A DNA stretch of 12,303 nt from an uncultured Collinsella sp. (GTDB taxonomy: Bacteria; Actinomycetota; Coriobacteriia; Coriobacteriales; Coriobacteriaceae): NCBI GenBank assembly GCA_900549065.1, contig URNC01000051.1, forward strand, positions 1 to 12,303, written 5' to 3'. Below are positions 6,076 to 12,303 of the stretch, one piece after another; position 1 is the first letter of the stretch; each line of letters starts with the position of its first letter. The notes under the pieces are model-generated. The model saw only the letters and a list, made by a program, of their open reading frames with translations, was not told where the DNA came from and searched no databases. The position numbers and the translations under genes were made by a program.

Positions 6076-6114
6076 AGGGGGTATCGACGTTGGTCGGTAC
6101 CCCCTATATTGTTT
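6076..6114 (+). terminator. Terminator after argR
   Basis: AGGGGGTA (6076-6083) pairs with TACCCCCT (6098-6105), extended inward by CGAC/GTCG and one T-G wobble to about 13 bp with a GTTG loop. A moderately T-rich tail (ATATTGTTT) follows. It faces the convergent PBP terminator. Confidence 0.8.
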
Positions 6115-6146
6115 GCCGGTATAAAGACCGTCCACCAGGTCGCTTT

Positions 6147-6192
6147 AAACTAAAAGGCCCCCGAGCAGTTTAATAAGCTGCTCGGGGGCCTT
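6147..6192 (-). terminator. Terminator of the penicillin-binding protein gene
   Basis: A perfect 15-bp stem pairs 6154-6168 with 6178-6192 around a 9-nt loop. On the minus strand the stem runs into TTTTAGTTT. The plus-strand exit is less T-rich, so its main service is to the minus-strand gene, with possible back-up for argR transcripts. Confidence 0.88.
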
Positions 6193-6214
6193 GTTGCTTA
6201 TGGCCGGATGATTT

Positions 6215-8431
6215 CTAGCCGACCGTATCGTCAGGCGTGGGCGAGGGGTCGGGAGTGGGCGTAGGCGTAGGCGTAGGCGTAGGCGTAGGCGTAGGCGTGC
6301 CGCCATCGCCGCCGGTCGAACCACCAGTTGAGCCGCCCGTCGAGCCACCGGTCGTACCGGTGCCGCCGGTGGTGTCGCCACCCGTGGTCTCGGTGGTCGT
6401 GGTCGTCGTGGTAGTCGTTGTGGTAGTTTCCTCTTCGTCCTCGTTCTCGTCCTTGTCGTCGTTCTTCGTCTTCTTGGCGTTGTTGGTGCCGTAGAACTTC
6501 CAGACGCTGTTGTTCTTGTAGGTGGGCGCCGTTCCGGTCGCAAACTCCTCGCGCTCGGTACCGGTCAGAACGGTGTTCATAAACCGCTTAAAGACAGGCA
6601 GGTTGGTGCTGTCGCCCAGCAGGTCCGTGCCGTATTTTTGGATGGGGATCTCACCTGCGGAATAGCCGGTCCACAGGGCGCACGCCAGCTGCGGGGTATA
6701 GCCGCAGAACCACAGGTTGGTGGTGTTGTCGGTGGTGCCCGTTTTGCCGGCATAGGGCTGGTTGACGCTCAAGGCGCCGGCAGCACCCGTACCGCTGCCC
6801 TGCATGACGCCGGACAGAACATCGGTGACCGCGGCGGCCTCGCCCTCGGTAAGCACCTGTGAGGGATTGTCCGTGTGCTGGTACAGCACCGAACCGGTAC
6901 GAGAGTCAATCTCGGTGATGGCGATCGGCTGGCGATAGTAGCCGCCGTTGGCAAACGTCGCGTAGGCGGCGGCCATCTCGAGCGGCGAGATCGAGCCGGT
7001 GCCGAGCGTCATGACGGGAACGTCCTCGATGTTGTCCTTGGCGGGATCGATGCCGAGCTTTTTGACGAGCGAGATGATCTTGCTGTTGCCGACGGCTTCC
7101 GCCACCTGGATGTAGCCGGTGTTGGAGGAGTATGCCGTCGCCTGCTTAAGCGTGATGTTGCCATAGCTATGGTTGGCGTAGTTTTGGACCTCGGTCGTGG
7201 TGCCCTTGGCCTTGAGCGGCGAGTTGCAGTTGAGGGTGACGTTGGGGTTCATGCCGTTTTGGATGGCAGTTGCCAGCGTAAAGGCCTTAAAGGTGGAGCC
7301 GACGGGGCGCTTCGCCGTAGCGTGGTTCACATGGTTCTCGTCGGCGTTGTAGTCGTAGCCGCCCACCATGCACTTGATGTAGCCGGTCTTGGGGTCGACG
7401 ACGACCATGCCCATGTCCAGGCCGTCGAGCGAGAGCGTGTCGAGCTGCTCGCGGACGGCATTCTCTGCCACCTGCTGCATCGTGGGGTCGATGGTGGTCT
7501 TGACGGTCAAGCCGCCCTTAAAGAGCACGTCGGTCGAGAACTCCTGCTCCAGCAGCTGCTTAACATAGGCGACAAAGTAGGGCTGCGAGTATACGTCGAC
7601 GCCGCTGCCCGAGATTTCGGTCACGTTGAGGGTGATGGGCTCGGCCTGTGCGGCATCGTGCTCCTCCTGCGTAATGTGGCCCAGGCGCAGCATGTTGTCG
7701 AGGACCTTGTTGCGACGGGACAGCGCCAGGTCGGGGTTGACCGTGGGGTCGTACTGCGAGGGCGAGTTGGGAAGGCCGATCAACAGCGCGGCCTCGCTCA
7801 GGGTGAGGTCTGCGGCGCTCTTGGACAGGTAGGTCTCGGCGGCGGCCTCAATACCGTAGGCGCCGTGACCGTAATAGATGGTGTTGAGGTACATCATGAG
7901 GATCTCGTCTTTGGAGTACATATCCTCCATCTTGACGGCGATGTAGGCCTCGCGCACTTTACGCTCGATGGTCGAGTCGAACTGCTCCTCCTGCAGGATG
8001 GTGTTGCGCACCAGCTGCTGGGTGATAGTCGAGGCGCCTTCGTGTCCGCCGCCGAGGGTTGCCACCGCAGCACGCGCGATACCCCACAGGTCGATACCGC
8101 CGTGCTCGTAGAAGCGCTCGTCCTCGACGTCAACGGTGCCCTGCAGCACGTAGGGGGAGACCTCGTCCTTGGTGATGGACTTGCGGTTTTGCGTGTAGAA
8201 GCTCGCGATCTTGTTGCCGTTGCAGTCGACGATCTCGGTGGGCTCGCTCACCAGATACGCGTTGGCGTCGGTGTAGTCGGGCAGATCGGACAGCCAGCGG
8301 TTGACGTTGCCGACCATGCCGATGCCAAATGCCACGCCCGCAATCAGCAGAAAGCCCAAAAACGAGAGCAGGATTATGGGCAGGGCATGCGTCTTTGAAC
8401 GGCTGCGTCCCTGTCGTTGGCGAGGACCCAT
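6215..8431 (-). CDS. Class A (bifunctional) penicillin-binding protein
   Basis: This 738-residue protein polymerises and cross-links peptidoglycan at the outer membrane face. A basic N-terminus and one membrane segment (about 17-41) anchor it. The GT51 glycosyltransferase domain (about 80-250) has EDERFYEHGGID (Glu103), GASTITQQLVRN (132-143), RKVREA (Glu161) and a LNTIYYGHGAYGIEAAA segment. The transpeptidase domain (about 300-640) has STFK (Ser379), SSN (435-437) and KTGTT (563-567). The tail (about 650-738) is acidic, then 12 Thr, then Gly/Ser/Thr, then eight Thr-Pro pairs. ATG at 8431 is chosen because GGAGGT lies 6 nt upstream; starts further upstream lack such a site. It is divergent from the U32 gene. 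Confidence 0.95.
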   Translation of the reverse strand: MGPRQRQGRSRSKTHALPIILLSFLGFLLIAGVAFGIGMVGNVNRWLSDLPDYTDANAYLVSEPTEIVDCNGNKIASFYTQNRKSITKDEVSPYVLQGTVDVEDERFYEHGGIDLWGIARAAVATLGGGHEGASTITQQLVRNTILQEEQFDSTIERKVREAYIAVKMEDMYSKDEILMMYLNTIYYGHGAYGIEAAAETYLSKSAADLTLSEAALLIGLPNSPSQYDPTVNPDLALSRRNKVLDNMLRLGHITQEEHDAAQAEPITLNVTEISGSGVDVYSQPYFVAYVKQLLEQEFSTDVLFKGGLTVKTTIDPTMQQVAENAVREQLDTLSLDGLDMGMVVVDPKTGYIKCMVGGYDYNADENHVNHATAKRPVGSTFKAFTLATAIQNGMNPNVTLNCNSPLKAKGTTTEVQNYANHSYGNITLKQATAYSSNTGYIQVAEAVGNSKIISLVKKLGIDPAKDNIEDVPVMTLGTGSISPLEMAAAYATFANGGYYRQPIAITEIDSRTGSVLYQHTDNPSQVLTEGEAAAVTDVLSGVMQGSGTGAAGALSVNQPYAGKTGTTDNTTNLWFCGYTPQLACALWTGYSAGEIPIQKYGTDLLGDSTNLPVFKRFMNTVLTGTEREEFATGTAPTYKNNSVWKFYGTNNAKKTKNDDKDENEDEEETTTTTTTTTTTTETTGGDTTGGTGTTGGSTGGSTGGSTGGDGGTPTPTPTPTPTPTPTPDPSPTPDDTVG
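6258..6299. repeat. Hexanucleotide microsatellite (GGCGTA)6 plus a variant unit
   Basis: Six perfect GGCGTA units (6258-6293) are followed by GGCGTG (6294-6299). On the minus strand the units read as ACG CCT, giving most of the Thr-Pro repeat at the end of the penicillin-binding protein. A six-base unit keeps the frame, so slippage would change tail length without inactivating the gene. Confidence 0.95.
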
Positions 8432-8437
8432 ATATTG

Positions 8438-8443
8438 ACCTCC
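8438..8443 (-). promoter_or_regulatory. Ribosome binding site fixing the PBP start
   Basis: Read on the minus strand this is GGAGGT, 6 nt before ATG 8431. It sets the N-terminus at MGPRQRQGRSRS, giving a short basic cytoplasmic segment ahead of the membrane helix. Confidence 0.85.
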
Positions 8444-8537
8444 AGGTATGTCGTGCCGGACGGTGGATGTGCCGTCGGGGCAGGATGGACATAAGTTATT
8501 ACACGATAAACCAAACGGGGCGCGCGATGCCTCGTGT

Positions 8538-8558
8538 ATGCTGGAAGACAGCATTTTT
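8538..8558 (+). promoter_or_regulatory. Small hairpin with T tract ahead of the U32 gene
   Basis: ATGCTG (8538-8543) pairs with CAGCAT (8549-8554) around GAAGA, followed by TTTT. It resembles a very short terminator or attenuator 35 nt before ATG 8594, but a 6-bp AT-rich stem is weak and may be chance. Confidence 0.25.
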
Positions 8559-8580
8559 CAGAGTGAATGCATACCTTGGT

Positions 8581-8586
8581 AAGGAG
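8581..8586 (+). promoter_or_regulatory. Ribosome binding site fixing the U32 protein start
   Basis: AAGGAG lies 7 nt before ATG 8594. This favours 8594 over the in-frame ATG at 8567, which has no comparable site. Confidence 0.8.
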
Positions 8587-8593
8587 TTTGTCG

Positions 8594-10552
8594 ATGGCGA
8601 TTCGGACGATGGGGCCGAGCGGACAATACGAGACTGGATTGGATGCTGCTGGTGCGGCGCTGCCCGAGTTGCTGGCGCCGGCGGGCGGGCTCGACCAGAT
8701 GCTTGCGGCCATCGCCGCGGGTGCCGATGCCATCTATGCGGGGTTGGGCGGCTTTAACGCCCGTGTGAGCGCCCATGGCTTTACGGATAACGAGTTTGCG
8801 CGCGGCTGCGCCGTGGCGCATGCCCATGGCGTGCGTGTGTACGTAACGCTCAACGTGTTCGTGTTTGACGATGAGTTGTCCGACGCGGTGGTGTTGGGAG
8901 CTCATGCACTGGAGCTGGGCGCCGATGCTCTGATTGTCGCCGATGCCGGGTTGGCCTGCGCGCTGCGCGCGGCGATTCCCGGGGTCGAGATTCACCTGTC
9001 TACGCAGGCGGGCGTTCATAGCGAAGGCGCCGTGCGGCTTGCCGCCGATGAGCTGGGGGTCGAGCGCGTGACGACGGCACGCGAGCTGACGGTCGACGAG
9101 ATTGCGGCGCTATGTGCCACGGGTGTGCCCATCGAGGTATTCTGCCACGGTGCGATTTGCATCGGCTATTCGGGGGCGTGCGAGTTCTCTGCCCTTCGAC
9201 GTGGCCGCTCTGCGATGCGCGGTGATTGCACGCAGCCGTGCCGTCTATCCTATGACTTGGTGGACGAGGCTGGGCAGAGTGTTGCCGCCGTCGAGGGAGA
9301 TCGCCTGCTGTGTCCGCGCGACTATCTGGGTATTGCGCATCTGCCCGAGCTTGTAGATGCCGGCGTGGCGTCGCTCAAGATCGAGGGGCGCATGAAGAAC
9401 CCCGATTACGTATTCAACGTGGTGCGGGTGTGGCGCCGGGCACTCGATATGCTGTGCGACGGCGCGTGGGACCCCGATGCCGTGGAAGAGCTTGAGCGCG
9501 AGCTGGGAAGGTCGTTTAACCGCGGGTTTACCGACGCGTATTTGCGAGGCCGCTCGGGTGCGGAGCTTATGAGTTTTGAACGCGCGATCAACCAGGGCGT
9601 GCGTGTGGGGCGCTTGGTCGCTGTGGGCCACGAAGAGGTGACCGTTGAGCTCGACGCCGCCGTGGCGGCGGGCGATACGCTCGAGATCAGGTTTTACCCG
9701 GGCGCCGACGCTCGGCCCGATGTACCTAAACGCTGGCCGCAAGTTCCCTGCCCGGTGGATGCCGCGGCGGGGGAGCGCATCGTTGTCCATTGCAAGCGTA
9801 AGGTCGACGCGGGCTGCGAGGTATACCTGATTCGCAGCGCCGGCGTGTTGGATCAGACGGCGGCGGTGTTGGAGCGCATGCGGGCCGAGGCGGATGCGAT
9901 TGCGCCCGTTGCGCGTGCCGTCGAGGTACTGCTCTTTGAGGGCGTTGCGGTGGATGGCGGTGCATCGACGGAGTTGGTGGAGTGCGCGGTTCCCACTCGC
10001 ATGGTTTTTGCTTGGCAGCTGATGGATGCCGACCCGCGCGGGGAACTCGATTTGTCCGACGCCGTTGTGGTGCTTGACGAGGTGTGCCGCGCGAGTGACG
10101 CTGACTGGACCCGCTCACTGATACAGCGTGCCGGGCGCGTCGTCTGCCGCAACCTGGGGCAGGTGGCGATAGCTCGCGAACTGCGCGTCGCGTTTGACGT
10201 GGCGGCGCCGGTGTTCTGCGCGAACCGGGCAACGCTCGCCTGGTTGCGAGGACTCGGTGCGGGGCGGGTGTACTTGCCGGCCGAGTTGCTCAGCAATGAT
10301 GCGGAGCGTATTGCCGAACTGGCTGCTGAACCCGGCGTCTTGGGTCCGGTCGACGCCGACCGTCCCGAGCTTATGGTGTGCGAGCACTGCCTGCTGACCG
10401 CCGAGGGCGTCTGCGCCACCGATGCGACGGGACAGGTCCGTTGCCGCGACTGCTTGCGTCGTCGGCAGGCACGCTATCTGGTCGAGCGTGACGGTACACG
10501 TCTGCCAGTTGCCATTGACGCATGCGGCAGGACGAGGATTTTCCTGTCGTAG
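8594..10552 (+). CDS. U32-family protein (RlhA/TrhP-like RNA hydroxylation type)
   Basis: The 652-residue protein belongs to peptidase family U32. Its best-known members, RlhA and TrhP, are now linked to hydroxylation of 23S rRNA or tRNA rather than proteolysis. The N-terminal barrel opens with ELLAPAGGLDQML (25-37), then GADAIYAGLGGFNAR (43-57). The family signature spans about 181-199 (EVFCHGAIC to SGACEFS), followed by GDCTQPCRLSY (210-220). Cys189, Cys196, Cys212 and Cys216 or Cys240 are candidate Fe-S ligands. LKIEGRMKNPDYV (261-273) is also typical. The C-terminus has a CxxC-x7-C-x9-CxxC cluster (Cys596 to Cys620). The length resembles RlhA-type proteins (about 650-670) rather than TrhP (about 450). 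The exact RNA target cannot be read from sequence. Confidence 0.87.
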   Translation: MAIRTMGPSGQYETGLDAAGAALPELLAPAGGLDQMLAAIAAGADAIYAGLGGFNARVSAHGFTDNEFARGCAVAHAHGVRVYVTLNVFVFDDELSDAVVLGAHALELGADALIVADAGLACALRAAIPGVEIHLSTQAGVHSEGAVRLAADELGVERVTTARELTVDEIAALCATGVPIEVFCHGAICIGYSGACEFSALRRGRSAMRGDCTQPCRLSYDLVDEAGQSVAAVEGDRLLCPRDYLGIAHLPELVDAGVASLKIEGRMKNPDYVFNVVRVWRRALDMLCDGAWDPDAVEELERELGRSFNRGFTDAYLRGRSGAELMSFERAINQGVRVGRLVAVGHEEVTVELDAAVAAGDTLEIRFYPGADARPDVPKRWPQVPCPVDAAAGERIVVHCKRKVDAGCEVYLIRSAGVLDQTAAVLERMRAEADAIAPVARAVEVLLFEGVAVDGGASTELVECAVPTRMVFAWQLMDADPRGELDLSDAVVVLDEVCRASDADWTRSLIQRAGRVVCRNLGQVAIARELRVAFDVAAPVFCANRATLAWLRGLGAGRVYLPAELLSNDAERIAELAAEPGVLGPVDADRPELMVCEHCLLTAEGVCATDATGQVRCRDCLRRRQARYLVERDGTRLPVAIDACGRTRIFLS

Positions 10553-10571
10553 GTGCCGCGTCGCGTCAGTT

Positions 10572-10580
10572 TGTTATCAT
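10572..10580 (+). promoter_or_regulatory. Extended -10 promoter of tyrS
   Basis: TGTTATCAT contains TG, one base, then TATCAT (five of six to TATAAT), the extended -10 form that can work without a good -35; none is seen at the right distance. The predicted start is near 10587, giving a leader of about 60 nt. Confidence 0.5.
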
Positions 10581-10600
10581 AAGAGAGTTTATGGACTTCC

Positions 10601-10627
10601 AGCACCGCCGTTTTCGGCGAGGGTGCT
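10601..10627 (+). promoter_or_regulatory. Leader hairpin of tyrS
   Basis: AGCACC (10601-10606) pairs with GGTGCT (10622-10627), and GCCG/CGGC stacks inside with a TTTT loop and a GAG bulge on the 3' side. It ends 8 nt before AGGAGG (10636-10641), so it may set ribosome access or RNA stability. It is far too short for a T-box. Confidence 0.45.
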
Positions 10628-10648
10628 ATAGCAAAAGGAGGATACCCA

Positions 10649-11860
10649 ATGCTGTCTGTTGACGAGCAAATGCGTATCATCACCTCGGGCGCCGCGCAGA
10701 TCGTTCCCGAGGCCGACCTTCGCAAGAAGCTTGAGAAGGGCGAGCCCCTCAACATCAAGCTCGGCGTCGACCCCACCAGCCCCGACCTGCACCTGGGCCA
10801 CGCCGTGCCGCTGCGCAAGATGCGTCAGTTCCAGGACCTGGGCCACAACGTCACCCTCATCATCGGCAACGGTACCGCGTTGATCGGCGACCCTTCGGGC
10901 AAGAATTCCACCCGTCCGCAGCTTTCTCAGGAGCAGATCGAGGCCAATGCCGAGACCTACGTGAGCCAGGCCATGAAGATCCTGGATCCCGAGAAGACCA
11001 CCATTGTGCACAACGGTGACTGGATCCTTTCGATGGACCTGGCCGGCCTGCTGCAGGTGTGCTCCAAGTTCACCGTCGCCCGCATCCTTGAGCGCGACGA
11101 CTTTACCAAGCGCTACCAGTCTCAGACGCCGATCGCCCTGCACGAGTTCCTGTACCCCGTGATGCAGGCCTTTGACTCCGTGCAGATCAAGGCCGACGTC
11201 GAGATGGGCGGCACCGACCAGCTCTTCAACCTGCTCGCCGGCCGCGAGCTCATGGAGAAGATGGGCATGGAGCCGCAGATCGCGCTCACCATGCCGCTGC
11301 TCGAGGGCACCGACGGCGTGCGCAAGATGTCCAAGTCATACGGCAACTACATCGGCCTGACCGACGCTCCCAAGGATATGTTCGGCAAGACCATGTCCAT
11401 CCCCGACGAGATGATCGGCAAGTACTATCGTCTGGCCAGCTCGCTCACCCCGGCCGAGGTCGACAAGATCGACGCCGCCCTGGCCGATGGTTCTGCCGAC
11501 CCCTACGAGCTCAAGCGCGCTCTGGGCCGTGACCTGTGCGACACCTACCACGGCGCCGGCGCCGGCGACGAGGCTCAGGCCGAGTTCGACCGCGTGTTCA
11601 AGGAGGGCCAGCTTGCCGACTTCCCCGAGAAGCATGTCGAGCTGACCGTCAACGACGAGGGCCAGATCTACCTCGCCGGCCTGCTCAAGGACTTGGGCCT
11701 TTCGGCGAGCGCCGGCCAGGCTCGTCGCGATATCGACGGCGGTGGCGTCAAGATCAACGGCAAGGCCGTGGCTCCCAAGAGCTACAACATCGATCCCAGC
11801 GCCCTCAAGCTGGGCGACACCCTTTCTGTGGGTAAGCGCAAGGGCTTCAAGTTGGTCTAG
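10649..11860 (+). CDS. tyrS: Tyrosyl-tRNA synthetase
   Basis: The 403-residue class I synthetase charges tRNA-Tyr. The N-terminal Rossmann domain has the HIGH-type motif HLGH (48-51) after LGVDPTSPDL, then GNGTALIGDPSGKN (73-86). The tyrosine-pocket segment YPVMQAFDSV precedes GGTDQ (187-191), and KMSKS is complete (226-230) after LLEGTDGVR. A C-terminal S4-type RNA-binding domain (about 340-403, with SASAGQARRDIDGGGVKING) completes the chain. The DGV-KMSKS context and length resemble the TyrZ-like group more than the E. coli-like group. ATG 10649 follows AGGAGG at 10636-10641. It has its own likely promoter at 10572-10580 and is closed by a strong terminator, so it is probably a single-gene unit. 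Confidence 0.97.
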   Translation: MLSVDEQMRIITSGAAQIVPEADLRKKLEKGEPLNIKLGVDPTSPDLHLGHAVPLRKMRQFQDLGHNVTLIIGNGTALIGDPSGKNSTRPQLSQEQIEANAETYVSQAMKILDPEKTTIVHNGDWILSMDLAGLLQVCSKFTVARILERDDFTKRYQSQTPIALHEFLYPVMQAFDSVQIKADVEMGGTDQLFNLLAGRELMEKMGMEPQIALTMPLLEGTDGVRKMSKSYGNYIGLTDAPKDMFGKTMSIPDEMIGKYYRLASSLTPAEVDKIDAALADGSADPYELKRALGRDLCDTYHGAGAGDEAQAEFDRVFKEGQLADFPEKHVELTVNDEGQIYLAGLLKDLGLSASAGQARRDIDGGGVKINGKAVAPKSYNIDPSALKLGDTLSVGKRKGFKLV

Positions 11861-11888
11861 CAAGTAGGTCAACCTAACATGTGCAATA

Positions 11889-11927
11889 GGGCCGCAGCCG
11901 GAACGATTCCGGCTGCGGCCCTTTTTT
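11889..11927 (+). terminator. Strong terminator after tyrS
   Basis: A perfect 15-bp GC-rich stem pairs 11889-11903 with 11907-11921 around a CGA loop, followed by six Ts (11922-11927). It is the strongest hairpin in the window. Confidence 0.96.
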
Positions 11928-11930
11928 GGC

Positions 11931-12004
11931 ATTTGGGGACGTTCCTTTTGTGCCGGCACTTTGGGACACTCCTTGCCATTGGTGCAAAGTAACCTGTCCC
12001 CATT
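11931..12004. repeat. REP-like intergenic element with GGGAC/GTCCC modules
   Basis: The stretch has TGGGGACGTTCC (11934-11945), a related direct copy TTGGGACACTCC, and a terminal inverted GTCCCCA (11996-12002) preceded by AAGTAACCT. TGCCGGCA in the middle is itself a palindrome. The outer TGGGGAC/GTCCCCA are inverted ends. Such GGGGAC-ended modules are typical of dispersed REP-type sequences mobilised by RAYT (IS200-like Y1) transposases in some GC-rich bacteria. No transposase gene is present, and genome copy number cannot be judged from one window. Confidence 0.5.
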
Positions 12005-12041
12005 GCGTCAAGCGGCGTGTGCCGTTAAGCGGAGGGGCGTA

Positions 12042-12069
12042 TTGTTGGCCCATCGTTTGGGCATACAAT
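12042..12069 (+). promoter_or_regulatory. Candidate promoter of the adenine deaminase gene
   Basis: TTGTTG (12042-12047) and TACAAT (12064-12069, five of six to TATAAT) are 16 bp apart. The spacer holds a small inverted repeat, GCCCA (12048-12052) / TGGGC (12058-12062), which may be an operator or chance. The predicted start near 12076 leaves a leader of about 60 nt. Confidence 0.4.
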
Positions 12070-12137
12070 GGCTATGAGCTTGCTGCGGTGAAGGCCTGTC
12101 CGCTCCGCAGCTGTTTTCTACGGTTAAAGGAGTATGT

Positions 12138-12303
12138 ATGTCCGTTGAGGTCATGAGGTCTGTGATCGATGCTGCCGAGGGGCGCGTGCCCGTCGACACG
12201 CTGTTTACCAATGCGCAGATTGTCGACGTGTATGGCCAGCGTGTGGCGCCCGGTAGCGTTGCCGTCAAGGACGGTGTGATCGTCGGCGTGCTCTACAACG
12301 GTC
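12138..12303 (+). CDS. ade: Adenine deaminase, N-terminal fragment (runs off the window)
   Basis: Fifty-five codons are visible before the window ends. The family hydrolyses adenine to hypoxanthine and ammonia in purine salvage. AAEGRVPVDTLFTNAQIVDV, then YGQRVAPGSVAVKDGVIVGV, match the N-terminal beta-sandwich of adenine deaminases (pattern A-x-G-x2-P-x-D, NA-x-IVDV, G-x-VA-x-KDG-x-I-x-G). Metal ligands and the catalytic barrel lie beyond the edge. AAAGGAG at 12126-12132 precedes ATG 12138; the ATG at 12134 stops after four codons and is ignored. It follows tyrS and its terminator, so it is a separate transcription unit. Another amidohydrolase such as dihydroorotase is possible but fits less well. 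Confidence 0.78.
   Translation, partial: MSVEVMRSVIDAAEGRVPVDTLFTNAQIVDVYGQRVAPGSVAVKDGVIVGVLYNG

Noticed and set aside
6258..6299. Hexanucleotide array as a CRISPR-like repeat
   Set aside because: Units are contiguous with no spacers and encode Thr-Pro in frame, so this is a coding microsatellite.
6875..8398. 507-codon open frame on the plus strand opposite the PBP gene
   Set aside because: The product is a Val/Gly/Asp/His-rich shadow with no domain, and the minus-strand PBP motifs are complete.
8432..8554. N-terminal 41-residue extension of the PBP
   Set aside because: The longer frame lacks a Shine-Dalgarno and would put a Cys-rich stretch ahead of the membrane segment; GGAGGT supports 8431.
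8432..8593. Promoters for the divergent PBP and U32 genes
   Set aside because: An AT-rich patch (about 8491-8513) and TGGACA at 8486 are suggestive, but no -35/-10 pair with good spacing was found on either strand.
10553..10648. T-box riboswitch ahead of tyrS
   Set aside because: The gap is under 100 nt and has no room for stem I, the T-box sequence and an antiterminator.
12070..12137. Purine riboswitch ahead of the adenine deaminase gene
   Set aside because: The leader is about 60 nt and I see no conserved three-way junction loops.
11926..12156. 76-codon frame over the REP-like element
   Set aside because: It overlaps the repeat and the true adenine deaminase start in another frame, with a Cys/Trp-rich product typical of non-coding sequence.

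Overview
The window is a GC-rich, densely packed bacterial chromosome segment of conserved housekeeping genes. Its gene order (infA-rpmJ-rpsM-rpsK-rpsD-rpoA-rplQ-truA), a uS4 without the zinc-binding cysteines, an L17 with an Ala/Lys/Pro tail, TTG starts behind strong Shine-Dalgarno sites and the overall protein character suggest an actinobacterium of the class Coriobacteriia, most likely Collinsella or a close relative. That assignment is a judgement from sequence character and was not tested by a search.

Layout. Bases 1-38 are not genomic: they match the Illumina Nextera read-1 transposase adapter preceded by what looks like the end of an i5 index. Genomic sequence starts at 39, inside infA (IF-1), whose last 46 codons remain. 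After a 147-nt gap with a nested inverted repeat comes the alpha operon: rpmJ (L36), rpsM (S13, TTG start), rpsK (S11), rpsD (S4), rpoA (RNA polymerase alpha) and rplQ (L17), with 14-32 nt gaps, closed by a perfect 10-bp hairpin terminator. A good promoter sits just ahead of that terminator, with its predicted start inside the hairpin, which would let truA (tRNA pseudouridine synthase) be transcribed without being terminated. Then follow a divergent GT-A/family-2-like glycosyltransferase of unknown target, and argR (arginine repressor) behind a 9-bp inverted repeat.

argR converges on a minus-strand class A penicillin-binding protein, with one terminator for each direction between them. The PBP ends in a long acidic, Thr-rich, Gly/Ser/Thr and Thr-Pro tail encoded partly by a hexanucleotide microsatellite. 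Divergent from it is a U32-family protein (RlhA/TrhP-like, Fe-S-type cysteines plus a C-terminal cysteine cluster). Next is tyrS with its own extended -10 promoter, short leader hairpin and strong terminator. A REP-like set of GGGAC/GTCCC modules follows, and then the 5' end of an adenine deaminase gene, cut by the window edge.

Functionally this is translation and transcription machinery (IF-1, ribosomal proteins, RNAP alpha), RNA modification (TruA, U32 protein), tRNA charging (TyrRS), wall synthesis (PBP, perhaps the glycosyltransferase), arginine regulation and purine salvage. I see no tRNA or rRNA gene, no CRISPR, no intact mobile element, and no convincing novel multi-gene system. The points worth a second look are the adapter, the terminator-embedded promoter, the intergenic inverted repeats, the PBP tail microsatellite, the ArgR motif variant and the REP-like element.
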